A stretch of DNA of 64,000 nucleotides from contig CP136897.1 of NCBI GenBank assembly GCA_034359265.1, positions 35,575,501 through 35,639,500 of the forward strand, written 5' to 3'. A model generated the notes under the pieces. That model worked only from the letters and a program-made list of their open reading frames with translations, did no database searches and was not told where the DNA came from. The translations under genes and the position numbers were made by a program. This document shows, piece after piece, positions 44,735-56,126 of the stretch (positions are counted from its first letter, which is position 1; the number at the start of each line of letters is the position of its first letter). Source of the stretch: Canna indica (taxonomy: Eukaryota > Streptophyta > Magnoliopsida > Zingiberales > Cannaceae).

Positions 44735-44853
44735 GGGTGCGATCATACAAGCACTAACGCACCGGATCCCATCAAAACTCCGAAGTTAAGCGTGCTTGGG
44801 CGAGAGTAGTACTAGGATGGGTGACAGCCTGGGAAGTCCTCGTGTTGCACCTT
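44735..44853 (+). rRNA. 5S rRNA gene, copy 97
   Basis: ATACAAGC, ATCAAAAC and GACAGCCTGGG in the C box. Spacer has the 11-bp GC-block loss. Confidence 0.93.
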
Positions 44854-45209
44854 TTTTTTTACTACCTATTTGATTGCACGACGAGATCATTTTTTTTTAC
44901 TAATCTTTCTAACCAAACGTTAAGGACGGACGACGTCATCGCCATAAAATTTGGCTGTCGATCGCCCGCCGCAACCTCTACGGCCGGCTCGATCGACCAA
45001 CCGACCCAAAAAATTAAAATTTGTAAATAAATAAGAAAAATAACATTTCAATTATTATTTTTGGTTTAAAACGGGCGTAACTCCATGCATTATTGTCCGA
45101 TTTCTGCTTTTCACGTGGCGCTAAAAGGCGCGCGAAGAGACCAAGAAAATGACCCCGAGCTATCCCTCGGACGCTCACCCTTATTAGCCGACGATCAGAA
45201 GTGCATGAC

Positions 45210-45328
45210 GGGTGCAATCATACCAGCACTAACGCACCGGATCCCATCAGAACTCCGAAGTTAAGCGTGCTTGGGCGAGAGTAATACTAGGATGGGTGAC
45301 ACCCTGGGAAGTCCTCGTGTTGCACCTT
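45210..45328 (+). rRNA. 5S rRNA gene, copy 98
   Basis: G7A, G75A and GACACCCTGGG. A box intact. Confidence 0.94.
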
Positions 45329-45693
45329 TTTTTTTACTACCTATTTGATTGCACGACGAGATCATTTTTTTTACCAATCTTTCTAACCAAACGTTAAGGA
45401 CGGACGACGTCGTCGACATAAAATTTGGCTGTCGATCGCCCGCGCGGGGCCCGCCCAACCTCTACGGCCGGCTCGATCGACCAACCGACCCGAAAAATTA
45501 AAATTTGTAAATAAATAAGAAATATAACATTTCAATTATTATTTTTCGTTTAAAACGGGCGTAACTCCGTGCATTATTGTCCGATATCAGCTTTTCACGT
45601 GGCGCTAAAAAGCGCGCGAAGAGACGAAGAAAATGACCCCGAGCTATCCCTCGGACGCTCACCCTTATTAGCTGACGATCAGAAGTGCATGAG

Positions 45694-45812
45694 GGGTGCG
45701 ATCATACCAGCACTAACGCACCGGATCCCATCAGAACTCCGAAGTTAAACGTGCTTGGGCGAAAGTAGTACTAGGATGGGTGACCCCCTGGGAAGTCCTC
45801 GTGTTGCAACTT
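45694..45812 (+). rRNA. 5S rRNA gene, copy 99
   Basis: G56A in the A box, G70A in the intermediate element, GCAAC at the 3' end. Neighbouring copy 100 shares all three. Confidence 0.92.
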
Positions 45813-46178
45813 TTTTTTTACTACCTATTTGATTGCACGACGAGATCATTTTTTTTACCAATCTTTCTAACCAAACGTTAAGGACGGACGACGTCGTCGA
45901 CATAAAATTTGGCTGTCGATCGCCCGCGCGGGGCCCACCGCAACCTCTACGGCCGGCTCGGTCGACCAACCGACCCGAAAAATTAAAATTTGTAAATAAA
46001 TAAGAAAAATAACATTTCAATTATTATTTTTCGTTTAAAACGGCCGTAACTCCATGTATTATTGTCCGATTTCAGCTTTTCATGTGGCACTAAAAGGCGC
46101 GCGAAGAGACGAAGAAAATGACCCCGAGCTATCCCTCGGACGCTCACCCTTATTAGCCGACGATCAGAAATGCATGAC

Positions 46179-46297
46179 GGGTGCGATCATACCAGCACTA
46201 ACGCACCGGATCCCATTAGAACTCCGAAGTTAAACGTGCTTGGGCGAAAGTAGTACTAGGATGGGTGACCCCCTGGGAAGTCCTCGTGTTGCAACTT
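46179..46297 (+). rRNA. 5S rRNA gene, copy 100
   Basis: As copy 99 (G56A, G70A, GCAAC), with CCATTAG in the core. Confidence 0.92.
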
Positions 46298-46540
46298 TTT
46301 TTTTACTACCTATTTGATTGCACGACGAGATCATTTTTTTTACCAATCTTTCTAACCAAACGTTAAGGACGGACGACGTCGTCAACATAAAATTTGGCTG
46401 TTGATCGCCCGCGCGGGGCCCACCGCAACCTCTACGGCCGGCTCGGTCGACCAACCGACCCGAAAAATTAAAATTTGTAAATAAATAAGAAAAATAACAT
46501 TTCAATTATTATTTTTCGTTTAAAACGGCCGTAACTCCAT

Positions 46541-46722
46541 GCATTATTGTCCGATTTCAGCTTTTCATGAGGCACTAAAAGGCGCGCGAAGAGACGAAGA
46601 AAATGACCCCGAGCTATCCCTCGGACGCTCAGCATTATTGTCCGATTTCAGCTTTTCACGTGGCGCTAATAGGCGCGCGAAGAGACGAAGAAAATGACCC
46701 CGAGCTATCCCTCGGACGCTCA
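46541..46722 (+). repeat. 91-bp tandem duplication inside a spacer
   Basis: The segment from GCATTATTGTCC to GGACGCTCA (46541-46631) is repeated at once (46632-46722), making the unit 576 bp, the longest in the window. The first copy has CATGAG in place of the G-box. The second has an intact CACGTG, so the two copies are not identical. Confidence 0.92.
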
Positions 46723-46754
46723 CCCTTATTAGCCGACGATCAGAAGTGCATGAC

Positions 46755-46873
46755 GGGTGCGATCATACCAGCACTAACGCACCGGATCCCATCAGAACTC
46801 CGAAGTTAAGCGTGCTTGGGTGAGAGTAGAACTTGGATAGGTGACCCCCTGGGAAGTCCTCGTGTTGCACCTT
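46755..46873 (+). rRNA. 5S rRNA gene, copy 101
   Basis: C67T, T76A, A80T and G86A. A box intact. Upstream spacer holds the 91-bp duplication. Confidence 0.91.
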
Positions 46874-47237
46874 TTTTTTACTACCTATTTGATTGCACGA
46901 CGACATCATTTTTTTACCAATCTTTCTAACCAAACGTTAAGGACGGACGACGTCGTCGACATAAAATTTGGCTGTCGATCGCCCGCGCGGGGCCCGCCGC
47001 AACCTCTACGGCCGGCTCGATCGACCAACCGACCCGAAAAATAAAAATTTGTAAATAAATAAGAAAAATAACATTTCAATTATTATTTTTCGTTTAGAAC
47101 GGGCGCAACTCCGTGCATTATTGTCCGATTTCAGCTTTTCACGTGGCGCTAAAAGGCGCGCGAAGAGACGATGAAAATGACCCCGAGCTATCCCTCGGAC
47201 GCTCACCCTTATTAGCCGACGATCAGAATTGCATCAC

Positions 47238-47356
47238 GGGTGTGATCATACCAGCACTAACGCACTGGATCCCATCAGAACTCCGAAGTTAAGCGTACTT
47301 GGGCGAAAGTAGTACTAGGATGGGTGACCCCCTGGGAAGTCCTTGCGTTGAACCTT
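47238..47356 (+). rRNA. 5S rRNA gene, copy 102
   Basis: C6T, C28T, G60A, G70A, and CCTTGCGTTGAACC at the 3' end, which weakens helix I. Confidence 0.9.
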
Positions 47357-47725
47357 TTTTTTTACTACCTATTTGATTGCACGACGAGATCATTTTTTTT
47401 ACCAATCTTTCTAACCAAACGTTAAGGACGGACGACGTCGATGCCATAAAATTTGGCTGTCGATCGCCCGCGCGGGGCCCGCCGCAACCACTACGGCCGG
47501 CTCGATCAACCAACCGACCCGAAAAATTATAATTTGTAAATAAATAAGAAAAATAACATTTCAATTATTATTATTTTTCGTTTAAAACGGGCGTAACTCC
47601 GTGCATTATTGTCCGATTTCAGCTTTTCACGTGGCGCTGAAAGGCGCGCTAAGAAACGAAGAAAATGACCTTGAGCTGTCCCTCGGACGCTCACCCTTAT
47701 TAGCCGACGATAAGAAGTGCATAAC

Positions 47726-47844
47726 GGGTGCGATCATACCAGCACTAACGCACCGGATCCTATTAGAACTTCGAAGTTAAGCGTGCTTGGGCGAGAGTAG
47801 TACTAGGATGGGTGATCCCCTTGGAAGTCCTTGCGTTGAACCTT
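47726..47844 (+). rRNA. 5S rRNA gene, copy 103
   Basis: CCTATTAGAACTTCG core, GATCCCCTTGG in the C box and the TTGCGTTGAACC 3' end shared with copy 102. Confidence 0.91.
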
Positions 47845-48161
47845 TTTTTTTACTACCTATTTGATTGCACGACGAGATCATTTTTTTTACCAATCTTTCT
47901 AACGAAACGTTAAGGACGGACGACGTCGTCGCCATAAATCTTGGCTGTCGATCGCCCGCGCGGGGCCCCCCGCAACATCTACGGCCGGCTCGATCGACCA
48001 ACCGACCCAAAAAATTAAAATTTGTAAATAAATAAGAAAAATAACATTTCAATTATTATTTTTCGTTTAAAACGGGCGTAACTCCGTGCATTATTGTCCG
48101 ATTTCAGCTTTTCACGTGGCGCTGAAAGGCGCGCATTAGCCGACGATCAGAAGTGCATGAC
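47845..48161 (+). repeat. Spacer with deletion of about 50 bp next to the gene
   Basis: GAAAGGCGCGC joins ATTAGCCGACG at about 48134. The purine-rich stretch and the inverted repeat are lost, and the TATA-like element is cut to CATTAG. Confidence 0.88.
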
Positions 48162-48280
48162 GGGTTTGATAATTCCACCAGTAACGCCCCGGATCCCTTC
48201 AGAACTCCGAAGTTAAGCGTGCTTGGGAGAGAGTAGTACTAGGATGGGTGACCGCCTGGAAAGTCCTCGTGTTGCACCTT
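48162..48280 (+). pseudogene. 5S rRNA pseudogene, copy 104 (diverged 5' end)
   Basis: Full length, but the first 30 nt are heavily changed (GGGTTTGATAATTCCACCAG, then GCCCCGG), so helix I and the following loop cannot form normally. Also CCTTCAG, C67A and GACCGCCTGGAAAG. Its upstream TATA-like element is damaged. Confidence 0.82.
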
Positions 48281-48368
48281 TTTTTTTACTACGTATTTGA
48301 TTGCACGACGAGATCATTTTTTTTACCAATCTTTCTAACCAAACATTAAGGACGGACGACGTCGTCGC
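48281..48368 (+). repeat. Spacer remnant (88 bp) before truncated copy 105
   Basis: As 13304-13391, with CAAACATTAAGG also shared, which supports a common origin of these two junctions. Confidence 0.92.
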
Positions 48369-48478
48369 CATACTAGCACTAACGCACCGAATCCCATCAG
48401 AACTCCGAAGTTAAGCGTGCTTGGGCGAGAGTAGTACTAGGATGGGTGACCCCCTGGGATGTCCTCGTGTTGCACCTT
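48369..48478 (+). pseudogene. 5S rRNA pseudogene, copy 105 (lacks nt 1-9)
   Basis: Spacer GTCGTCGC joins nt 10 (CATACTAGC) 207 bp after the previous start, as in copies 30 and 89. CCGAATCC core and A100T. Boxes intact, 5' arm and upstream elements missing. Confidence 0.93.
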
Positions 48479-48845
48479 TTTTTTTACTACCTACCTGATT
48501 GCACGACGAGATCATTTTTTTTATCAATCTTTCTAACCAAACGTTAAGGACGGAAGACGTCGTCGCCATAAAATTTGGCTGTCGATCGCCCGCGCGGGGC
48601 CCGCCGCAACCTCTACGGCTGGCTCGATCGACCAACGAATCCGAAAAATTAAAATTTGTAAATAAATAAGAAAAATAACATTTCAATTATTATTTTTCGT
48701 TTAAAACGGGCGTAACTCCGTGCATTATTGTCCGATTTCAGCTTTTCACGTGGCGCTGAAAGGCGCGCGAAGAGACGAAGAAAATGACCCCCGAACTTTC
48801 CCTCGGACGCCCACCCTTATTAGACGACGATCAGAAGTTTATAAT

Positions 48846-48964
48846 AGGTGCGATCATACTAGCACTAACGCACAGGATCCCATCAGAACTCCGAAGTTAA
48901 GCATGCTTGGGCGAGAGTAGTACCAGGATGGGTGACCCCCTGGGAAGTCCTCGTGTTGCACTTT
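48846..48964 (+). rRNA. 5S rRNA gene, copy 106
   Basis: G1A, C15T, GCACAGG, G58A, T79C and C117T. Terminator split by C. Same type as copies 19 and 91. Its 3' end and spacer reappear behind copy 110. Confidence 0.91.
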
Positions 48965-49329
48965 TTCTTTTACTACTATTTGATTGCACGATGAGATCAT
49001 TTTTTTTACCAATCTTTCTAACCAAACGTTAAGGACGGACGACATCGTCGCCATAAATCTTGGCTGTCGATCGCCCGCGCGGGGCCCGCCGCAACCTCTG
49101 CGGCTGGCTCGATCGACCAACCGACCCGAAAAATTAAAATTTGTAAATAAATAAGAAAAATAACATTCCAATTATTATTTTTGGTTTAAAACGGGCGTAA
49201 CTCCGTGCATTATTGTCCGATTTCAGCTTTTCACGTGGCGCTGAAAGGCACGCGAAGAGTCGAAGAAAATGTCCCCGAGCTATCCCTCGAACGCTCACCG
49301 TTATTAGCCGACGATCAGAAGTGCATGAT

Positions 49330-49448
49330 GGGTGCAATCATACCAGCACTAATGCACCGGATCCCATCAGAACTCCGAAGTTAAGCGTGCTTGGGCGAGA
49401 GTAGTACTAGGATCGGTGACCCCCTGGGAAGTCCTCGTGTTGCACTTG
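49330..49448 (+). rRNA. 5S rRNA gene, copy 107
   Basis: G7A, C24T, G85C and C117T. A box intact. Copy 111 lies 1949 bp away. Confidence 0.93.
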
Positions 49449-49814
49449 TTTTTTTACTAGCTATTTGATTGCACGACGAGATCATTTTTTTTACCAATCT
49501 TTCTAACCAAACGTTAAGGACGGACGACGTCGTCGCCATAAATCTTGGCTGTCGATCACCCGCGCGGGGCCTGCCTCAACCTCTACGGCCGGCTCGATCG
49601 ACCAACCGACCCGAAAAATTTAAATTTGTAAGTAAATAAGAAAAATAACATTTCAATTATTATTTTTCATTTAAAACGGGCGTAACTCCGTGCATTATTG
49701 TCCGATTTCAGCTTTTCACGTGGCGCTGAAAGGCGCGCGAAGAGACGAAGAAAATGACCCCGAGCTGTCCCTCGGACGCTCAGCCTTTTTAGCCGACGAT
49801 CAGAAGTGCATGAC

Positions 49815-49933
49815 GGGTGCGATCATACCAGCACTAACGCATCGGATCCCATCAGAACTTCGAAGTTAAGCGTGCTTGGGCGAGAGTAGTACTAATGTGG
49901 GTGACCCCCTGGGAAGTTCTCGTGTTGCACCTT
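49815..49933 (+). rRNA. 5S rRNA gene, copy 108
   Basis: C28T, C46T, and C box start AATGTGGG (G81A, G82T, A83G). Upstream element is CTTTTTAG. Spacer has the 11-bp GC-block loss. Confidence 0.91.
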
Positions 49934-50287
49934 TTTTTTTTACTACCTATTTGATTGCACGACGAGATCGTTTTTTTTACTAATCTTTCTAACCAAACGT
50001 TAAGGACGGACGACGTCGTCGCCATAAAATTTGGCTGTTGATCGCCCGCCGCAACCTCTACGGCCGGCACGATCGACCAACCGGCCCGAAAAATTAAAAT
50101 TTGGAAATAAATAAGAAAAATAACATTTCAATTATTATTTTTCGTTTAAAACGGGCGTAACTCCGTGCATTATTGTCTGATTTCAGCTTTTCACGTGGCG
50201 CTGAAAGGCGCGAAGAGACGAAGAAAATGACCCCGAGCTATCCCTCGGACGCTCACCCTTATTAGCCGACGATCAGAAGTGCATGAC

Positions 50288-50406
50288 AGGTGCGATCATA
50301 ACAGCACTAACGCACCCGATCCCATCAGAACTCCGAAGTTAAGCGTGCTTGGGCGAGAGTAGTACTAGGATGGGTTACCCCCTAGGAAGTCCTCGTGTTG
50401 CACTTG
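50288..50406 (+). rRNA. 5S rRNA gene, copy 109
   Basis: G1A, ATAACAGC, G30C, G89T, G97A and C117T. A box intact. Confidence 0.91.
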
Positions 50407-50773
50407 TTTTTTTACTACCTATTTGATTGCACGACGAGATCATTTTTTTTACCAATCTTTCTAACCAAATGTTAAGGACGGACGACGTCGTGGCCATAAA
50501 ATTTGGCGGTCGATCGCCCGCGCGGGGCTCGCCGCAACCTCTACGACCGGCTCAATCGACCAACCGACCCGAAAAATTAAAATTTGTAAATAAATAAGAA
50601 AAATAACATTTCAATTATTATTTTTCGTTTAAAACGGGTGTAACTCCGTGCATTATTGTCCGATTTTAGCTTTTCACGTGGCGCTGAAAGGCGCGCGAAG
50701 AGACGAAGAAAATGACCCCCGAACTCTCCCTCGGACGCTCACCCTTATTAGCCGACGATCAGAAGTGCATATC

Positions 50774-50913
50774 GGGTGCGATCATACCAGCACTAACGCA
50801 CCGGATCCCATCAGAACTCCGAAGTTTAGCGTGCTTGGGCGAGAGTAGTACGTGCTTGGGCGAGAGTAGTACGTGTATGGGTGACCCCCTAGGAAGTCCT
50901 CGTGTTGCACTTT
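50774..50913 (+). pseudogene. 5S rRNA pseudogene, copy 110 (21-nt duplication, chimeric 3' end)
   Basis: Nt 58-78 doubled (50831-50851 and 50852-50872). A54T in the A box and GTGTATGGG in place of TAGGATGGG. The 3' end and spacer (CACTTTTTCTTTTACTACTATTTG) are those of copy 106, while the 5' part matches copy 114, so a crossover fell within the last third of this gene. Confidence 0.92.
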
Positions 50914-51278
50914 TTCTTTTACTACTATTTGATTGCACGATGAGATCATTTTTTTTACCAATCTTTCTAACCAAACGTTAAGGACGGACGACATCGTCGC
51001 CATAAATCTTGGCTGTCGATCGCCCGCGCGGGGCCCGCCGCAACCTCTGCGGCTGGCTCGATCGACCAACCGACCCGAAAAATTAAAATTTGTAAATAAA
51101 TAAGAAAAATAACATTCCAATTATTATTTTTGGTTTAAAACGGGCGTAACTCCGTGCATTATTGTCCGATTTCAGCTTTTCACGTGGCGCTGAAAGGCGC
51201 GCGAAGAGTCGAAGAAAATGTCCCCGAGCTGTCCCTCGAACGCTCACCGTTATTAGCCGACGATCAGAAGTGCATGAT

Positions 51279-51397
51279 GGGTGCGATCATACCAGCACTA
51301 ATGCACCGGATCCCATCAGAACTCCGAAGTTAAGCGTGCTTGGGCGAGAGTAGTACTAGGATCGGTGACCCCCTGGGAAGTCCTCGTGTTGCACTTG
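51279..51397 (+). rRNA. 5S rRNA gene, copy 111
   Basis: C24T, G85C and C117T. As copy 107 but with G7 intact. Confidence 0.93.
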
Positions 51398-51763
51398 TTT
51401 TTTTACTACCTATTTGATTGCACGACGAGATCATTTTTTTTACCAATCTTTCTAACCAAACGTTAAGGACGGACGACGTCGTCGCCATAAATCTTGGCTG
51501 TCGATCACCCGCGCGGGGCCTGCCTCAACCTCTACGGCCGGCTCGATCGACCAACCGACCCGAAAAATTTAAATTTGTAAGTAAATAAGAAAAATAACAT
51601 TTCAATTATTATTTTTCATTTAAAACGGGCGTAACTCCGTGCATTATTGTCCGATTTCAGCTTTTCACGTGGCGCTGAAAGGCGCGCGAAGAGACGAAGA
51701 AAATGACCCCGAGCTGTCCCTCGGACGCTCAGCCTTTTTAGTCGATGATCAGAAGTGCATGAC

Positions 51764-51882
51764 GGATGCGATCATACCAGCACTAACGCATCGGATCCCA
51801 TCAGAACTTCGAAGTTAAGCGTGCTTGGGCGAGAGTAGTACTAATGTGGGTGACCCCCTGGGAAGTTCTCGTGTTGCACCTT
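51764..51882 (+). rRNA. 5S rRNA gene, copy 112
   Basis: G3A, C28T, C46T and the AATGTGGG C-box start of copy 108. Upstream CTTTTTAG. Spacer has the 11-bp loss. Confidence 0.9.
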
Positions 51883-52236
51883 TTTTTTTTACTACCTATT
51901 TGATTGCACGACGAGATCGTTTTTTTTACTAATCTTTCTAACCAAACGTTAAGGACGGACGACGTCGTCGCCATAAAATTTGGCTGTTGATCGCCCGCCG
52001 CAACCTCTACGGCCGGCACGATCGACCAACCGGCCCGAAAAATTAAAATTTGGAAATAAATAAGAAAAATAACATTTCAATTATTATTTTTCGTTTAAAA
52101 CGGGCGTAACTCCGTGCATTATTGTCTGATTTCAGCTTTTCACGTGGCGCTGAAAAGCGCGAAGAGACGAAGAAAATGACCCCGAGCTATCCCTCGGACG
52201 CTCACCCTTATTAGCCGACGATCAGAAGTGCATGAC

Positions 52237-52355
52237 AGGTGCGATCATAACAGCACTAACGCACCCGATCCCATCAGAACTCCGAAGTTAAGCGTGCTTG
52301 GGCGAGAGTAGTACTAGGATGGGTTACCCCCTAGGAAGTCCTCGTGTTGCACTTG
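52237..52355 (+). rRNA. 5S rRNA gene, copy 113
   Basis: Same changes as copy 109 (G1A, G30C, G89T, G97A, C117T). Confidence 0.91.
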
Positions 52356-52722
52356 TTTTTTTACTACCTATTTGATTGCACGACGAGATCATTTTTTTTA
52401 CCAATCTTTCTAACCAAATGTTAAGGACGGACGACGTCGTGGCCATAAAATTTGGCAGTCGATCGCCCGCGCGGGGCTCGCCGCAACCTCTACGACCGGC
52501 TCAATCGACCAACCGACCCGAAAAATTAAAATTTGTAAATAAATAAGAAAAATAACATTTCAATTATTATTTTTCGTTTAAAACGGGTGTAACTCCGTGC
52601 ATTATTGTCCGATTTTAGCTTTTCACGTGGCGCTAAAAGGCGCGCGAAGAGACGAAGAAAATGACCCCCGAACTCTCCCTCGGACGCTCACCCTTATTAG
52701 CCGACGATCAGAAGTGCATATC

Positions 52723-52862
52723 GGGTGTGATCATACCAGCACTAACGCACCGGATCCCATCAGAACTCCGAAGTTTAGCGTGCTTGGGCGAGAGTAGTAC
52801 GTGCTTGGGCGAGAGTAGTACGTGTATGGGTGACCCCCTAGGAAGTCCTCGTGTTGCACCTT
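52723..52862 (+). pseudogene. 5S rRNA pseudogene, copy 114 (21-nt duplication)
   Basis: Nt 58-78 doubled (52780-52800 and 52801-52821), with A54T, C6T and GTGTATGGG as in copy 110. Unlike copy 110 it ends in GCACC and a clean 9-T run. Confidence 0.92.
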
Positions 52863-53228
52863 TTTTTTTACTACATATTTGATTGCCCGACGAGATCATT
52901 TTTTTTACCAATCTTTCTAACCAAACGTTAAGTACGGACGACGTCGTCGCCATAAAATTTGGCTGTCGATCGCCCGCGCGGGGCCCGCCGCAACCTTTAC
53001 GGCCGGCTCGGTCGGCCAACCGACCCGAAAAATTAAAATTTGTAAATAAATAAGAAAAATAACATTTCAATTATTATTTTTCGTTTAAAACGGGCGTAAC
53101 TCCGTGCATTATTGTCTGATTTCAGCTTTTCACGTGGCGCTGAAAGGCGCGCGAAGAGACGAAGAAAATGACCCCGAGCTGTCCCTCGGACGCTCACCCT
53201 TATTAGCTGACGATCAGAACTGCATGAC

Positions 53229-53346
53229 GGGTGCGATCATACCAGCACTAATGCACCGGATCCCATCAGAACTCCAAAGTTAAGCGTGCTTGGGCGAGAG
53301 TAGTACTAGGATGGGTGACCCCCTGGAAGTCCTCGTGTTGCACTTG
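53229..53346 (+). rRNA. 5S rRNA gene, copy 115 (1-nt deletion)
   Basis: One G is missing after the C box (CCTGGAAGTCC). C24T and G48A. Its spacer (CGCCTTAAATC, GATCGCTTGCG) reappears 2899 bp on behind copy 121. Confidence 0.9.
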
Positions 53347-53712
53347 TTTTTTTACTACCTATTTGATTGCACGACGAGATCATTTTTTTTACCAATCTTT
53401 CTAACCAAATGTTAAGGACGGACGACGTCGTCGCCTTAAATCTTGGCTGTCGATCGCTTGCGCGGGGCCCGCCGCAACCTCTACGGCCGGCTCGATCGAC
53501 CAACCGACCCGAAAAATTAAAATTTGTAAATAAATAAGAAAAGTAACATTTCAATTATTATTTTTTGTTTAAAACGTGCGTAACTCCGTGCATTCTTGTT
53601 CGATTTCAGCTTTTCACCTGGCGCTGAAAGGCGCGCGAAGAGACGAAGAAAATGACCCCGAGCTGTCCCTCGGACGCTCACCCTTATTAGCCGACGATCA
53701 GAAGTGCATGAC

Positions 53713-53831
53713 GGGTGCGATCATACCACCACTAACGCACCGGATCCCATCAGAACTCCGAAGTTAAGCGTGTTTGGGCGAGAGTAGTACTAGGATGGTT
53801 GACCCCCTGGGAAGTTCTCGTGTTGCACCTT
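53713..53831 (+). rRNA. 5S rRNA gene, copy 116
   Basis: ACCACCAC, C61T in the A box, G87T and C104T. 5' flank has CACCTG instead of the G-box. Twin of copy 122. Spacer has the 11-bp GC-block loss. Confidence 0.92.
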
Positions 53832-54188
53832 TTTTTTTTACTACCTATTTGATTGCACGACGATATCATTTTTTTTACTAATCTTTCTAACCAAACGTTA
53901 AGGACGGACGACGTCATCGCCATAAAATTTGGCTGTCAATCGCCCGCCGCAACCTCTACGGCCGGCTCGATCGACCAAACGACACGAAAAATTAAAATTT
54001 GTAAATAAATACGAAAAATAACATTTCAATTATTATCTTTCGTTTAAAACGGGCGTAACTCCGTGCATTATTGTCCGATTTTAGCTTTTCACGTGGCGCT
54101 GAAAGGCGTGCAAAGAGACGAAGAAAATGACCTCCGAACTCTCCCTCGGACGCTCGCTCTTATTAGCCGACGATCAGAAATGCATATC

Positions 54189-54304
54189 GGGTGCGATCAT
54201 ACCAGCACTAACGCACCGGATCCCATCAGACCTCTGAAGTTAAGCGTGCTTGGGCGGGAGTATTAGGATGGGTGACCCCCTGGGAAGTCCACGTGTTGCA
54301 CCTT
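54189..54304 (+). pseudogene. 5S rRNA variant, copy 117 (3-nt deletion)
   Basis: Reads GGGCGGGAGTATTAGG where the consensus has GGGCGAGAGTAGTACTAGG, losing three bases and altering the intermediate element. CAGACCTCTG before the A box. Probably not functional. Twin of copy 123. Confidence 0.8.
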
Positions 54305-54670
54305 TTTTTTTACTACCTATTTGATTGAACGACGACATCATTTTTTTTACCCATCTTTCTAACCAAACGTTAAGGACGGACGACGTCGTCGCCATAAATC
54401 TTGGCTGTCGATCGCCCGCGCGGGGCCCGCCGCAACCTCTACGGCCGGCTCGATCGACCAACCAACCCGAAAAATTAAAATTTGTAAATAAATAAGAAAA
54501 ATAACATTTCAATTATTATTTTTTGTTTAAAACGGGCGTAACTCCGTGCATTATTGTCCAATTTCAGCTTTTCACGTGGCGCTGAAAGGCGCGCAAAGAG
54601 ACGAAGAAAATGCCCCCGAACTCTCCCTCGGACGCTCACCCTCATTAGCCGACGATCAGAAGTGCATGAC

Positions 54671-54789
54671 GGGTGCGATCATACTAGCACTAACGCACCG
54701 GATCCCATCAGAACTCCGAAGTTAAGCGTGCTTGCGCGAGAGTGGTACTAGGATGGGTGACCCCTTGGGAAGTCCTCGTGTTGCACCTT
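54671..54789 (+). rRNA. 5S rRNA gene, copy 118
   Basis: C15T, G65C, A74G and C95T. A box intact. First of the type with upstream ATGCCCCCGAAC, which is seen again in copies 119, 124, 125, 129, 133 and 137. Confidence 0.92.
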
Positions 54790-55156
54790 TTTTTTTTACT
54801 ACCTATTTGATTGCACGACGAGATCATTTTTTTTACCAATCTTTCTAACCAAACGATAAGGACGGACGACATCGTCGCCATAAATCTTGGCTGTCGATCG
54901 CCCGCGCGGGGCCCACCGCAACCTCTACGGCCGGCTCGATCGACCAACCGACCCGAAAAATTAAAATTTGTAAATAAAGAAGAAAAATAACATTTCAATT
55001 ATTATTTTTCGATTAAAACGGGCGTAACTGCGTGCATTATTGTCCGATTTCAGCTTTTCACGTGGCGCTGAAAGGCGCGCAAAGAGACGAAGAAAATGCC
55101 CCCGAACTCTCCCTCGGACGCTCACCCTTATTAGCCGACGATCAGAAGTGCATGAC

Positions 55157-55275
55157 GGGTGCGATCATACTAGCACTAACGCACCGGATCCCATCAGAAC
55201 TCCGAAGTTAAGCGTGCTTGCGCGAGAGTGGTACTAGGATGGGTGACCCCTTGGGAAGTCCTCGTGTTGCACCGT
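55157..55275 (+). rRNA. 5S rRNA gene, copy 119
   Basis: As copy 118. 3' end GCACCG before the T-run. Confidence 0.92.
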
Positions 55276-55641
55276 TTTTTTTACTACCTATTTGATTGCA
55301 CGACGAGATCATTTTTTTTACCAATCTTTCTAACCAAACGTTAAGAACGGACGACGTCGTCGCCATAAATCTTGGTTGTCGATCGCCCGCGCGGATCCCG
55401 CCGCAACCTCTACGGCCGACTCGATTGACCAACCGACCCGAAAAATTAAAATTTATAAATAAATAAGAAAAATAACATTTCATTTATTATTTTTCGTTTA
55501 AAACGGGTGTAACTCCGTGCATTATTGTCTGATTTCTGCTTTTCACGTGGTGCTGAAAGGCGCGCGAAGAGACGAAGAAAATGACCCCGAGCTGCCCCTC
55601 AGACGCTCACCCATATTAGCCGACGATCAGAAGAGCATGAC

Positions 55642-55760
55642 GGGTGCGATCATACCAGCACTAACGCACCGGATCCCATCAAAACTACGAAGTTAAGCGT
55701 GGTTGGGCGAGAGTAGTACTCGGATGGGTGACCCCCTGGGAAGTCCTCGTGTTTCACCTA
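55642..55760 (+). rRNA. 5S rRNA gene, copy 120
   Basis: ATCAAAACTACG, C61G in the A box, A80C and G113T (GTTTCACC). T-run preceded by CCTA. Same type as copies 126, 130 and 134. Confidence 0.9.
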
Positions 55761-56126
55761 TTTTTTTACTACCTATTTGATTGAACGACGAGATCATTTT
55801 TTTTACCAATCTTTCTAACCAAACGATAAGGACGAACGACATCGTCGCCATAAAATTTGGCTGTCGATCGCCCGCGCGGGGCCCGCCGCAACCTCTACTG
55901 CCGGCTCGATCGACCAACCGACCCGAAAAATTAAAATTTGTAAATAAAAAAGAAAAATAACATTTCAAATATTATTTCTCGTTTAAAACGGGCGTAACTC
56001 CGTGCATTATTGTCCGATTTCAGCTTTTCACGTGGCGCTGAAAGGCGCGCAAAGAGACGAAGAAAATGACCCCGAGCTGTCCCTCGGACGCTCACCCTTA
56101 TTAGCCGACGATCAGAAGTTCATGAC

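Larger units (their letters stand above)
49330..53228 (+). repeat. Four-unit block duplicated with 1949-bp period
   Basis: Starts 49330, 49815, 50288 and 50774 recur at 51279, 51764, 52237 and 52723, each exactly 1949 bp later, with shared rare variants including the 21-nt gene insertion. Confidence 0.93.
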
